Below, piece after piece: positions 25,551 to 35,335 of a DNA stretch of 64,000 nt. Position 1 is the stretch's first letter. The number at the start of each line of letters is the position of its first letter. The notes beneath the pieces were generated by a model, which was not told the origin of the DNA, did not search any database, and saw nothing but the letters and a program-made list of their open reading frames with translations. The position numbers were made by a program, and so were the translations under genes. Origin of the DNA: a bacterium (GTDB lineage: Bacteria; JAMCPX01); NCBI GenBank assembly GCA_021787665.1, contig JAJYLN010000011.1, positions 1 through 64,000 of the forward strand, read 5' to 3'.

Positions 25551-27083
25551 ATGATCGAGTCCATCGTAATCCTTGATTTTGGCTCCCAGTACACGCAGCT
25601 CATATCGAGAAGGATACGGGAGCTCGGCATCTATTCCCAGATCGTCCCTTACAATACGCCGCGGGGGCGGATAGAGGAACTCAACGCAAAAGGCATCGTA
25701 CTTTCAGGGAGTCCCTATAGTGTCTATCAGAAGGCCGCCCCGAAACCTGACAGCTCGCTTTTCGACACGGTCGTGCCTATCTTGGGTATATGCTACGGCA
25801 TGCAGTACATGACGGATAGGTTTGACGGCACTGTACAAAGATCCAGGGCCAGGGAGTACGGAAGGGCCGAGATCGGGCTTACGAATGACTCTCCCCTGTT
25901 CAGAGGCATGGACGTCGCCGCGAAGCACACCGTTTGGATGAGCCACGCGGACCGCATCGAGAAGCTTCCGGCAGGGTTTAAGGTGATCGCATCGTCGGAG
26001 AACTCGCCGATAGCCGGGTTCCAGCACGTGTCCAGGCCGCTGTTCGGGCTGCAGTTCCATCCGGAAGTTTCGCATACTATGGAAGGCATCAGCATTCTGA
26101 AAAACTTCGTTGACCTCTGCGGTATAAAAGAGCGATGGGACCTCGAGGAGTTTGTCGGAAGGACCGTGGAGGAGATACGGCAGACCGTCGGCAGTGGCCA
26201 CGTCATCGGTGCCATAAGCGGCGGCGTTGACTCGACCGTGGCAGCGGAACTCACCCGGCGTGCGATAGGCCGGCGATTGAAGCTCGTGTTCATAGACAAC
26301 GGCCTGCTGCGCGAGTCGGAGGCCCGCGAGGTCATGGCGGCCTTTCGGGCGATGGGACTCGGCGTCAGGCACGTGGACGCCTCCGCACTGTTCCTCAAAA
26401 GGCTGAACGGCGTCGTTGACCCGGAGAAGAAAAGGAAGGTAATCGGTAAGACATTCATAGACGTGTTCGAGCGGTTCGCGCACGGGGCAGGCGTAGCGTG
26501 GCTCCTCCAGGGCACGCTGTACCCGGACGTGATCGAGAGCACCTCCCCCGTAGGACCGTCGCAGATGATAAAGAGCCACCACAATGTCGGCGGGCTTCCC
26601 GCGGCAATGAGGCTGAAGGTGATCGAGCCCCTGCGGCTGCTTTTCAAGGACGAGGTGCGCACCATCGGAAAGATGCTCGGTATTCCGGGCACGATCCTGG
26701 CACGCCAGCCGTTTCCGGGGCCGGGGCTCGGTATCAGGATACTCGGCACGGTCAATCGGGAGCGCATCGCTATGCTGAGAGGAGCGGACAAGGTCGTGCG
26801 GGAAGAGATAGAGAAGTATCCCCTTTCCGGATCGTTGTGGCAGTACTTTGCTGTGCTTTTGCCGATAAGGACGGTGGGAATCATGGGGGATGAGAGGACG
26901 TACGAGCATGTGGCCGCGATCAGGGCTGTAACCAGCAGCGACGCCATGACCGCTGATTGGGCGCGGCTGCCCCACGAGCTCATGGACAGGCTGTCATCGA
27001 GGATCATAAGCGAGGTCGAGGGCATCAACAGGGTCGTGTACGATATCAGCTCGAAGCCCCCCAGCACCATAGAATGGGAGTAG
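25551..27083 (+). CDS. guaA: GMP synthase (glutamine-hydrolysing)
   Basis: The protein is 510 aa. Residues 1-200 are a class I glutamine amidotransferase domain with the nucleophile in GICYGMQYM and His/Glu in LQFHPEVSHT. Residues about 205-395 are the ATP pyrophosphatase domain with P-loop AISGGVDSTVAAEL, then the GMP synthase dimerisation domain ending KPPSTIEWE. It converts XMP to GMP. It follows guaB by 15 bases; dnaE starts within or just after its last codons. Confidence 0.98.
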   Translation: MIESIVILDFGSQYTQLISRRIRELGIYSQIVPYNTPRGRIEELNAKGIVLSGSPYSVYQKAAPKPDSSLFDTVVPILGICYGMQYMTDRFDGTVQRSRAREYGRAEIGLTNDSPLFRGMDVAAKHTVWMSHADRIEKLPAGFKVIASSENSPIAGFQHVSRPLFGLQFHPEVSHTMEGISILKNFVDLCGIKERWDLEEFVGRTVEEIRQTVGSGHVIGAISGGVDSTVAAELTRRAIGRRLKLVFIDNGLLRESEAREVMAAFRAMGLGVRHVDASALFLKRLNGVVDPEKKRKVIGKTFIDVFERFAHGAGVAWLLQGTLYPDVIESTSPVGPSQMIKSHHNVGGLPAAMRLKVIEPLRLLFKDEVRTIGKMLGIPGTILARQPFPGPGLGIRILGTVNRERIAMLRGADKVVREEIEKYPLSGSLWQYFAVLLPIRTVGIMGDERTYEHVAAIRAVTSSDAMTADWARLPHELMDRLSSRIISEVEGINRVVYDISSKPPSTIEWE

Positions 27084-27088
27084 AGTCC

Positions 27089-30000
27089 GTGTCTTCGTAT
27101 AACTTCGTTCACCTTCATCTCCATACCAAGTACAGCCTGCTCGACGGCGCCGTGCATATCGACAGGCTGACCGAACGGCTCAAGTCCTATGGTATGACGG
27201 CTGCGGCCATGACGGACCATGGCAACATGTTCGGCGTCATCGATTTCTATCAGCATATGATGAGTGCCGGGATCAAGCCGATAATCGGCATCGAGGCGTA
27301 CATCACGAACGGCACCATCAGGGACAAGAACGCTGCCTCGGAGACGTACCATCTCGTGCTGCTGTCGAAGGACCAGACAGGCTACAGGAACCTTCTCAAG
27401 CTCACCAGCATAGCACACCTGGAGGGCTTCTACGGGAAGCCGCGCATCGACAAGTCCCTGCTCTCGGAGAACCATGAAGGGCTGATAGCGATGTCCGCGT
27501 GTCTGCACGGCGAGGTCCCGTCGAAGCTGCTGGCGGGAAAGGCAGATGAAGCGATCGCAGCAGCCGAACAGTACCGGGAGATATTCAAAGACGATTTTTT
27601 CCTCGAGGTGCAGTCGAACGGAATCCGGGAGCAGGCCGTCGTCAACAACCTGCTGTACGACCTGGCAGCGAGCCTGCGCATCCCCCTGGTGGCCACCAAC
27701 GACGTCCACTATCTCGACAGCTCCGATGCGAAGGCGCACGACGTCCTGCTCTGCATCCAGACGAAAAAGAAGCTGTCCGATGCAGACCGGCTCAAGTTCT
27801 CGACTCAGGAGCTCTACCTGAAGACGCGGGAAGAGATGGCAAAGGCGTTTTCCTCGCACCCCGAGGCGCTCGAATCGACGTGGGAGATAGCGAACCGGTG
27901 CAACCTCGCTATCGACCTCGGGACGTTCCATTTTCCGGAGATAACGATAGACGGCAGCCGGGACTACGATACGCTGCTTGCCGGGTTCTCCAACAAAGGG
28001 CTGGACCGGCTGGTGGAGCGGAACGCGTACATCAAGGACAGGGAGCAGGAGTACAGGGCAAGGCTGGCCCATGAGCTCGATACGATCCGGCAGATGAGGT
28101 TCTCGGGCTACTTCCTGATCGTCAAGGACATGATCGACTACGCACGGGCTCACGCCATACCGGTCGGGCCCGGAAGAGGCTCCGGCGCCGGTAGCCTGGT
28201 GGCATACTCCATCGGCATAACCGGCATAGACCCGATACAGTACGGACTCTATTTCGAGCGCTTCCTCAATAAAAGTCGCATCAGCATGCCGGATATCGAT
28301 ATTGATTTTTGTGCGGACAGGAGGGACCAGGTCATCGATTACCTGAAGGGGAAATACGGCGACCAGAAGGTCGCGCGGATAACATCGTTCCATGCGCTGC
28401 AGTCGAGGGGCGTCGTGCGGGACGTGGGCAGGGTGCTCGACCTGTCCAATGGGGTCGTGGACGGTATAGCTAAGGCCATCCCTCAGAACATGCCGCTGGC
28501 GAAGGCGATAACGGTCGTGCCCCAGCTCGGAGAGATGGCTGCAAAGGACAAAAAGGTCCGGGAGATGCTCGATATCGCCCTGAAGCTCGAAGACCTACTG
28601 AGGGATAAGTCCCTGCACGCGAGCGGGGTCGTTATCTCGGACAAGCCCCTGTACGAATACCTGCCCCTGTACCGGGACAAAAGCGGCAACATCGTGACCG
28701 GGTTCGAGGGGAAGTACCTGGAAAAAACGGGCCTGATAAAGTTCGATCTGCTTGCCCTCGCGACGATGTCGGTGATCGACAAGACGAGGTCCCTTATCAA
28801 ACAGTATCGGGGCATCGAGGTTGACCTGGGCGCCATAGACCTGGACGACCCAAAGCTGTACGAGGCCGTGCAGAAGGGAGACGGCGTCATGCTGTTCCAG
28901 TTCGAGAGCTCCGGCATGCAGAATACGATGAAAAAGATCAAGCCGTCGAAGATCGGCGACATGATAGCCGTGAATGCCATCTACAGGCCCGGTCCCATGC
29001 AGTTCATCGACGACTTTGTGAAGAACAAGGAAAGGGGCGTCAACTCGAACAGGATACCGGCGCTGAACGACATCCTGAAGGAGACCTACGGTGTCATCCT
29101 GTATCAGGAGCAGGTCATGCGGATAGCGAGCGAGATCGCCGGCTTCAGCCTCGAAGAGGCCGATTACGTGAGGAAAGTCATTTCCAAGAAGGAAAGCGAG
29201 GAGCTCCCCATCCTCCACGACAAGTTCGTCAAGGGCGCAGTCGGCCGGGGCATGAAGAAGAAGGAGGCGGAGGAGATATTCTCCCAGATGAAGAGCTTTG
29301 CGGAGTACGCGTTCAACAAGTCCCACAGTGCGACATACGCGATCGTGGCCGTGTGGACCGCGCACCTCAAGGTGTACTACCCTCTTGAGTTCCTGACCGC
29401 TAACCTGTCGAACGAGGCTACGAGGAAAAGCCAGCAGACCTCAAAGCTCTCGCATTACGTCAATTATTGCCGGAAGCTCGGGATCCAGGTCCTGGGACCG
29501 GACATCAACAAGTCAGCCAAGGACTTCTCGATCGAGGGGGACAGAATTCGGTTCGGGTTCCTCGCGATCAAGAACGTGGGCGAGGCCGCGATTGACGAGG
29601 TCCTCGCTGCACGGGCAGGACGCGGGTTCGAATCGCTGTGGGACTTCCTCGTAAGAGTGGACCAGGCGAAGGTGAACCGTAAGGTGGTGGAGAGTCTCAT
29701 AAAGGCCGGGGCGTTCGATTGTACCGGCGCCGCGCGTGCGGCCATGATCAGCAGCCTCGACGTGTCGTACGCACAGGCGGGCAGGATGAGCATGTCCCAG
29801 GACCAGAACCAGCTTTTCAGGACGGACTGGCTCATCTCGAGCACCGGGCCCGGGGACGTCCCGGAGTGGGACGAGCTCGAGAAGCTCGCGTACGAGAAGG
29901 AACTGCTCGATGTCTATATGTCCGGTACGCCCCTGCGGAACTACAGCGCCGAGCTCGGCAAGTTTACGAACGCGCGTATAGGCGAGCTGATGGACCGGGA

Positions 30001-30538
30001 CGGAGAATCGGTCACGATAGGCGGTATGATGACCTCGGTGCGTGAGACCAGGGAGAAGAAATCGGACAAGCTGATGGCCTTCGGGACGATGGACGACGAC
30101 TCCGATAGCGTGGAGGTGATCATCTTCTCGAGCGTGTACGGCGGTATGCGGGATGCGGTGAAGAGCAATAAGCCGGTGATCGTAAAGGGTACGGTTCGGG
30201 TCGAAGAGAAGAACAGCGAGAGCGGGGAGGTGGAGAGTACGGCGAAGGTCTTCGCAGAGAAGGTGTTCACGGTAGACGAAGCAGCAGCGGGCCTTATTGA
30301 AGCGGTGCATATAAGGGTAAAGGACAGCAGCCTTACCGACGAGACTATGTCTATGGTACGGGACTGCCTGGGCAGGTACCGGGGACAGACGAAGGTGTAT
30401 CTCGACTATGAGCGGGAGGGAGGGGGCGAGTACATCATCGAGCTGCCGGACTTTCTGAAGGTCTCGCCGGACAGGAAGTTCATAGCAGAGATAAAGGATA
30501 TCCTCAGCGATGCACGGATATATTTCAATAAGCAATAA
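27089..30538 (+). CDS. dnaE: DNA polymerase III alpha subunit
   Basis: The protein is 1149 aa from GTG 27089. The N-terminal PHP domain is intact in its metal motifs (HLHLHTKYSLLDG, TDHGNMFG). The polymerase palm has GRGSGAGSLVAY and catalytic aspartates in MPDIDIDF (about residue 405), then the finger/thumb and helix-hairpin-helix region, and an OB-fold region near the C-terminus (GESVTIGGMMTSVRE). It copies the chromosome as the replicative polymerase. GGAG at 27077-27080 lies 8 bases before GTG 27089; the earlier ATG at 27074 overlaps guaA and has no ribosome site, so GTG is preferred. Confidence 0.96.
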   Translation: MSSYNFVHLHLHTKYSLLDGAVHIDRLTERLKSYGMTAAAMTDHGNMFGVIDFYQHMMSAGIKPIIGIEAYITNGTIRDKNAASETYHLVLLSKDQTGYRNLLKLTSIAHLEGFYGKPRIDKSLLSENHEGLIAMSACLHGEVPSKLLAGKADEAIAAAEQYREIFKDDFFLEVQSNGIREQAVVNNLLYDLAASLRIPLVATNDVHYLDSSDAKAHDVLLCIQTKKKLSDADRLKFSTQELYLKTREEMAKAFSSHPEALESTWEIANRCNLAIDLGTFHFPEITIDGSRDYDTLLAGFSNKGLDRLVERNAYIKDREQEYRARLAHELDTIRQMRFSGYFLIVKDMIDYARAHAIPVGPGRGSGAGSLVAYSIGITGIDPIQYGLYFERFLNKSRISMPDIDIDFCADRRDQVIDYLKGKYGDQKVARITSFHALQSRGVVRDVGRVLDLSNGVVDGIAKAIPQNMPLAKAITVVPQLGEMAAKDKKVREMLDIALKLEDLLRDKSLHASGVVISDKPLYEYLPLYRDKSGNIVTGFEGKYLEKTGLIKFDLLALATMSVIDKTRSLIKQYRGIEVDLGAIDLDDPKLYEAVQKGDGVMLFQFESSGMQNTMKKIKPSKIGDMIAVNAIYRPGPMQFIDDFVKNKERGVNSNRIPALNDILKETYGVILYQEQVMRIASEIAGFSLEEADYVRKVISKKESEELPILHDKFVKGAVGRGMKKKEAEEIFSQMKSFAEYAFNKSHSATYAIVAVWTAHLKVYYPLEFLTANLSNEATRKSQQTSKLSHYVNYCRKLGIQVLGPDINKSAKDFSIEGDRIRFGFLAIKNVGEAAIDEVLAARAGRGFESLWDFLVRVDQAKVNRKVVESLIKAGAFDCTGAARAAMISSLDVSYAQAGRMSMSQDQNQLFRTDWLISSTGPGDVPEWDELEKLAYEKELLDVYMSGTPLRNYSAELGKFTNARIGELMDRDGESVTIGGMMTSVRETREKKSDKLMAFGTMDDDSDSVEVIIFSSVYGGMRDAVKSNKPVIVKGTVRVEEKNSESGEVESTAKVFAEKVFTVDEAAAGLIEAVHIRVKDSSLTDETMSMVRDCLGRYRGQTKVYLDYEREGGGEYIIELPDFLKVSPDRKFIAEIKDILSDARIYFNKQ

Positions 30539-30548
30539 GGGAGGGAAC

Positions 30549-30827
30549 ATGGCAAGGATAGGAGAGTTTCAGAGGAGCAGGAACCCCGAGGGCGTGAAGG
30601 TACAGCAGGAGAACAACGCGTACAAGGTACCGCAGATAAACATTCAGGACCAATTGCTGAACCAGCTCCGGAAGGACAGGACGAAGATCTCCGTGGAGCT
30701 GATGTCCGGCAACGTGGTGCAGGGAGAGATTGCCGGGTTCGACAACTATTCCATCGTCCTTGACGATGGCGGGAAGCAGTTGATCTACAAGCACGGCATC
30801 GTCCTTATAAAATGGGGTGCCCTCTGA
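30549..30827 (+). CDS. hfq: Hfq-like RNA-binding protein
   Basis: From ATG 30549 (preceded by GGGAGG) the protein is 92 aa. The Sm1 motif is IQDQLLNQLRKDRTKISVELMSG..VQGEIAGFDNYSIVL, with the conserved Gln-Asp and Phe-Asp; Sm2 is YKHGIVLI with the invariant Tyr-Lys-His. It should form hexamers that pair small RNAs with messages. The usual C-terminal Ser-Thr after KHAI is replaced by VLIKWGAL, and an N-terminal basic tail of about 30 residues is present. hflX overlaps its end, as in the miaA-hfq-hflX clusters of proteobacteria, but miaA is absent here. Confidence 0.88.
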   Translation: MARIGEFQRSRNPEGVKVQQENNAYKVPQINIQDQLLNQLRKDRTKISVELMSGNVVQGEIAGFDNYSIVLDDGGKQLIYKHGIVLIKWGAL

Positions 30828-31987
30828 CGAACAGCCACGCAAGTGACATGGTGGGAAAGCGAGAGCGGGTACTCGCGGTCCATGTCCAGACCGGGAGGCA
30901 GACAGGCTACGAAGCCGCCAGACGGGTCGACGAATTGAAGGCCCTTGTCCAGACGGACGGCGGCAGTATCGTGAAAACCATGGTGATGAGGGTCAAACAG
31001 CCGAGCGTATCCACGCTGCTGGGGAGTGGCCAGGTCACGGACATCGACGACACCGCAGCGCAGTACGATGCGGACGTTGTCGTATTCAACAGAGAACTCA
31101 CCCCGCAGCAGCAGAGGAACATTGAGGCGGTCATCAACAGGAGGGTGATAGACAGGACCAGACTGATTATAGACATTTTCGCACGCCGGGCCAGGTCCAG
31201 GGAAGGAAAGCTCGAGGTCGAGGAGGCGCTGCTTCGGTACCTGTTGCCGAGGCTGACGGGAAAGGGGATCGTCATGTCGCAGACCGGCGGTGGCGTGGGA
31301 ACGAGAGGGCCCGGCGAGACGAAGCTGGAGATGGACAGGAGGAAGATAAAGGAGAGGCTGAACCGGCTGCGGCGGCTCATGGATGCCGTGAAGTCACAGC
31401 GGTCGGTCCAGCAGAGCAGAAGGGCAAAGACCGGCATACCGCAGATCTCGCTCGTCGGGTACACGAGCGCAGGCAAATCTACGCTCCTCAACGTGCTGAC
31501 CGGATCAACCGAACAATCGAGCGAGAGTCCGTTTACGAGCCTGGACCCGGTTTCGCGGAGACTGTACCTCCGGGGCGGGACTTTCTCGGTCATCACGGAT
31601 ACGGTTGGTTTCATCGAGGATCTCCCGGTCCAGCTCGTCAAGGCGTTCAGGACCACGCTCGAGGACGTGGCGAGATCGGACATACTCCTCTTCGTGGTGG
31701 ACGTCTCCAAGGAGGAGTATGAGAACAACGTCAGCGTGGTTCGCGGCATACTCCGCGAAATAGGGGCCGACAGGATTCCCATGATCTACGTGCTCAACAA
31801 GATCGACAAGGTAGGGAAAGAGGTGTCCCTGGCAGGGATCGCGGAGAGCTACCGGGACCGTGTCCTTGTGTCGGCCAGGGACGGTACGGGCATCGCTGAG
31901 CTCAGAGACACGATAGGGAGGGTACTTGCCATGACAAAACGCTCTGGTAGTGTGCAGGACGAGGATGAATTCTATAGAGCTGTTTAA
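30812..31987 (+). CDS. hflX: GTPase HflX
   Basis: The protein is 391 aa (379 if it starts at ATG 30848). It binds 50S/70S ribosomes and splits them. It has the HflX N-terminal domain (VVFNRELTPQQQRNIE, VIDRTRLIIDIFARRA) and a coiled linker, GGGVGTRGPGETKLEMDRR. The GTPase domain has G1 GYTSAGKSTLLN, G3 DTVGFIEDLP and G4 NKID. It overlaps hfq by 16 bases and the next gene by 23 bases, so hfq, hflX and gspC are compactly organised. Neither candidate start has a clear ribosome site. Confidence 0.95.
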   Translation: MGCPLTNSHASDMVGKRERVLAVHVQTGRQTGYEAARRVDELKALVQTDGGSIVKTMVMRVKQPSVSTLLGSGQVTDIDDTAAQYDADVVVFNRELTPQQQRNIEAVINRRVIDRTRLIIDIFARRARSREGKLEVEEALLRYLLPRLTGKGIVMSQTGGGVGTRGPGETKLEMDRRKIKERLNRLRRLMDAVKSQRSVQQSRRAKTGIPQISLVGYTSAGKSTLLNVLTGSTEQSSESPFTSLDPVSRRLYLRGGTFSVITDTVGFIEDLPVQLVKAFRTTLEDVARSDILLFVVDVSKEEYENNVSVVRGILREIGADRIPMIYVLNKIDKVGKEVSLAGIAESYRDRVLVSARDGTGIAELRDTIGRVLAMTKRSGSVQDEDEFYRAV

Positions 31988-32834
31988 AAAATACTCGTGG
32001 CTCCTGGACCTCGTGCTGCTGGTGGTGCTGGCCTATGTGCTGGCGTCTTTCACGTCAGCGTACCTGCGGTCCAGGCTCTTCGCGCTGCCATCGGCAGGCA
32101 GGACGACAACGGCCGCTGCACAGAAGGTGCTGACCTCGCAGATAAAGCAGGAGCAGGGATACTACATGAGTATTGTGGAGAGGGACATATTCAACTCTTC
32201 GGCACAGGGGATCGACGAGATCACGGGTACGACTTCCGGGCCGGTTACCAGGACCAACCTGAATGCCAAGCTGCTCGGAACCGTTGCAGGATCCATGGAG
32301 TATGCCTATTCCGTGATACAGTTCGATAACAAGATCAATATCTACCGGGTCAAGGACCACCTCGGGAGCACTGCCGTCATACTGTCCATCGAGCGGAAAA
32401 AGGTGATACTCCTGCACAACGGCTCCCGGGAGGAACTCAGTATGGCAGGAGCAGGGGGACCGGGTGCCGGGCCGGCCGCCGGGCCGATGGCCGGGAACAT
32501 CGAGGAGGTCAGCCAGGGCAACTATGTGATACCGGAAGGCCAGTTCAAGTCGGCGACGCAGAACATGGGACAGCTCCTGACGCAGGCCAGGGTGGTCCCC
32601 AACCTTGATGCCGGCAGGATCAATGGTTATAGAATATTTGCAATAACCCCCGGAAGCCTGTATGCAAATATCGGGCTCCAGAACGGGGACGTTATCCATA
32701 GCGTCAATGGGATTCAGGTAACGACGCCGGAAAGTGCCCTGCAGCTCTTTCAGCAACTACAGAACGAGCGCCGTTTTACGGTCAACATAGACAGGAACGG
32801 TCAGGGGATGACCCTGAATTATACCGTACAGTAA
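31965..32834 (+). CDS. gspC: Type II secretion inner-membrane protein GspC
   Basis: From ATG 31965 (AGGA 6 bases upstream; an in-frame GTG lies at 31950) the protein is 289 aa. One membrane helix at about 13-33 is followed by the homology region (VERDIFNSSAQG, LGTVAG). A PDZ domain at the C-terminus (ITPGSLYANIGLQNGDVIHSVNGIQV) follows. GspC links the inner-membrane platform to the secretin. The gene overlaps the hflX end and leads the gsp run. Confidence 0.9.
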   Translation: MNSIELFKKYSWLLDLVLLVVLAYVLASFTSAYLRSRLFALPSAGRTTTAAAQKVLTSQIKQEQGYYMSIVERDIFNSSAQGIDEITGTTSGPVTRTNLNAKLLGTVAGSMEYAYSVIQFDNKINIYRVKDHLGSTAVILSIERKKVILLHNGSREELSMAGAGGPGAGPAAGPMAGNIEEVSQGNYVIPEGQFKSATQNMGQLLTQARVVPNLDAGRINGYRIFAITPGSLYANIGLQNGDVIHSVNGIQVTTPESALQLFQQLQNERRFTVNIDRNGQGMTLNYTVQ

Positions 32835-32845
32835 AGGGTGGAGAA

Positions 32846-35335
32846 ATGAACAGAAAGATTCTCGTATATACTCTGGGCATCATCGTGCTGCTCATGCCCG
32901 CGATGTCGGTCGCGGGAGAGGCCGGGACTACCCTCACGTCGGTGACGGTCCACAAGCCCTCTCCGAAGGAGAAGCACGGTGGAGAGCAGAAAGTGACCAT
33001 GGACTTCAGCAATGTTGACATAAAGGACTTCATAAAGGTGATAAGCAAGATCACGGGCAAGGACTTTATCCTGGGGCAGAACATAAACGGCAAGGTCACG
33101 ATCATCTCGCCGACGCCAGTCACGATTGAAGAGGCATGGAGGATATTCGAGTCCGTACTTCAGGTAAACCAGCTCACCACCGTGGGCAGCGGGAACGTCT
33201 TGAAGATCATATCCCTGAGGGACGCGAAGGGTACCAATATCAGTACGTATATGGGGAGACGGGTAGGGCAGACGAGCGACGTGTATATAACGCAGGTCGT
33301 TCCGCTTCATTACGTGAAGTCGAGCGACATGGCCAATGTTTTGAGGCCGTTCCTCTCGCCGTTCGGCAACATCCAGCCCTACGATACGACGAACACGCTC
33401 ATCATAACGGAATCCGCATCGAACATCGAGCGGCTGATGAAGATCGTACACGAGCTCGACACGGACACCAACAGGCAGACGATAAAGGTTATTCAGTTGA
33501 AGTACGCGACCGCGCAGAGTATCGCTGGCATCATCACCAGCCTCTACAGCGGACAGCCCGGACAGCCCCCCAGACCCGCCTTCGGCTTCTTCAGGCCCAA
33601 CCAGCCCGGACAGGTGCAGCAGGCCATCAAGGTGCTCTCGGACGACAGGACGAACTCCATCATACTCGTTGCGAGCGTCGATGAGATAGCATCGATCGAG
33701 GCGCTGATCGAAAAGCTCGATGTGCCAGTCATGGGAGAGGGACAGATCCACGTCTACTACCTGAAGAACGCGAACGCCGAGAAGCTCGCGTCCACCCTTG
33801 CCACCCTCGCCGGAACCGCCGGCCCTGCGATGCCCGGGCGACCGGGTCCGGCCGGCCCTGCCGTGGCCCAGCTCGCAGGCGGCGTGAAGATATCCGCAGA
33901 TAAGGCGACGAACTCGCTGATCATCATCGCGACACCGCAGGACTATCAGACTCTCAAAGGCGTGATCAAGGACCTCGATATACCGAGGAGGCAGGTCTAC
34001 GTGCAGGCGGTCATAGCAGAGCTCTCGCTCAGCGCCTCGAAGACGCTCGGGGTCGACTTGAATGCGCTGCCGAACATCAACGCGGGCGGTACGCAGGTGG
34101 GCGCCATAAGCAATATGGGCGCGGGCATCGGGAACATCATGTCGTCCCAGAACCAGCTCGGATCTCTGGTCGGGCAGTCCGGGCTCTCGCTCGGCATTCT
34201 CAACGGACAGATAACCTACAACGGCGTGAGCTACCTCAATGTGGTCGCCCTGCTGAACGCGCTCGAGACGAACAGCCAGGCGAACGTGCTCTCGACGCCG
34301 AACATCCTTGCGACGGACAACGAGCCCGCCCAGATCATGGTCGGCGAGAACGTGCCGATACCGACCGGCCAGGCCATCGGCCAGATCAGCGGCTATACGC
34401 AGACCTTCGTCCAGCGGCAGGACGTGGGCCTTACGCTGAAAATTACCCCGCAGATAAACGCAGGAGACTACATACGGCTGAAGCTCAATTTCCAGCTCAC
34501 AGCCATCATACCGTCGCCGCAGGGACTCAACGCGAACGACGTGGGAGTAACGACGTCCAAGCGGTCTGCGGAGACGGTCGTTACCGTGAAGGACAGGAGC
34601 ACGATCGTCATCGGCGGGCTGCTGCAGGACAACTCCAGCGTGAGCGAAAGTAAAATACCGTTCCTCGGCGACCTCCCTATCATCGGCTGGCTGTTCAGAT
34701 ACTCGAACAAGACAAAGAACAAGACGAACCTGATGATCTTCCTTACGCCGTACATCGTACGGGGCCAGTCCGATATCGCGGCGATAAACAGCATGAAGGA
34801 GGCCCAGAGCAGGAGGTTCGAGAAAGATACCTACGGCTATGAGCTCAAGAACAGCCCCTTTACGAAGACCTTCGAAAGGATGAACGAGCAGATGAAGGCA
34901 AACGCAAAACCGCCGAAGCCCCTGCTGTTCACCGGCGAGACCTACATTACGCCGGAAGGAGAGTTCCCGCTGCGGGCGTCCGGCCGGCAGACAGCCACGA
35001 CCATCACGCAGTCCTCGATGCCCGTGACCGGGAGCACTGCTACAGAGACCTCGTCCGGCATGCCGCACGCCGGAACGCTTCCCACGGAGACCTCCGTGCC
35101 CGTGCAGCCGGTAGTGTCCTCGGAGGGACAGCGGATCACCGGAACGCAGGTCACGGCACCCAAGACCGGGGGCACTGGCGTGGAGACCTCCGTGCCCGCA
35201 CTGCTTTCCCCGCCTGCGGAGGGGCAGCAGGTAACGCAGACGACCGGTGCCCGGGGTCTGACCGGGACCGCGTTTACCCCGGAAGCGGTAAAGCCCCCTG
35301 ACACACCGTCTGGCGCAACGGTCAATAAACCATGA
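32846..35335 (+). CDS. gspD: Type II secretion secretin GspD
   Basis: The protein is 829 aa with a signal peptide (LVYTLGIIVLLMPAMSVAG). N-domains start with the secretin STN-like region (DFSNVDIKDFIKVISKITGKDFIL). Ring-building N1-N3 follow, and the secretin core (VLSTPNILATDNEPAQIMVG, VGLTLKITPQI, IVIGGLLQD, PFLGDLPIIGWLFR) forms the outer-membrane pore. After about residue 690 an unusual Pro/Thr/Ser-rich tail of ~130 residues contains imperfect tandem units (ETSVP.Q.VVSSEGQ and ETSVPALLSPPAEGQ). Its last bases overlap the gspE start. Confidence 0.96.
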   Translation: MNRKILVYTLGIIVLLMPAMSVAGEAGTTLTSVTVHKPSPKEKHGGEQKVTMDFSNVDIKDFIKVISKITGKDFILGQNINGKVTIISPTPVTIEEAWRIFESVLQVNQLTTVGSGNVLKIISLRDAKGTNISTYMGRRVGQTSDVYITQVVPLHYVKSSDMANVLRPFLSPFGNIQPYDTTNTLIITESASNIERLMKIVHELDTDTNRQTIKVIQLKYATAQSIAGIITSLYSGQPGQPPRPAFGFFRPNQPGQVQQAIKVLSDDRTNSIILVASVDEIASIEALIEKLDVPVMGEGQIHVYYLKNANAEKLASTLATLAGTAGPAMPGRPGPAGPAVAQLAGGVKISADKATNSLIIIATPQDYQTLKGVIKDLDIPRRQVYVQAVIAELSLSASKTLGVDLNALPNINAGGTQVGAISNMGAGIGNIMSSQNQLGSLVGQSGLSLGILNGQITYNGVSYLNVVALLNALETNSQANVLSTPNILATDNEPAQIMVGENVPIPTGQAIGQISGYTQTFVQRQDVGLTLKITPQINAGDYIRLKLNFQLTAIIPSPQGLNANDVGVTTSKRSAETVVTVKDRSTIVIGGLLQDNSSVSESKIPFLGDLPIIGWLFRYSNKTKNKTNLMIFLTPYIVRGQSDIAAINSMKEAQSRRFEKDTYGYELKNSPFTKTFERMNEQMKANAKPPKPLLFTGETYITPEGEFPLRASGRQTATTITQSSMPVTGSTATETSSGMPHAGTLPTETSVPVQPVVSSEGQRITGTQVTAPKTGGTGVETSVPALLSPPAEGQQVTQTTGARGLTGTAFTPEAVKPPDTPSGATVNKP

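Noticed and set aside
25793..28393. Long (866-codon) open frame on the minus strand across guaA and dnaE
   Set aside because: It lies fully antisense to two well-supported genes, has no family character, and long antisense frames are expected in GC-rich coding DNA.
32819..35068. 749-codon minus-strand frame within gspD
   Set aside because: It is a shadow frame rich in Arg and His, with no recognised motif.
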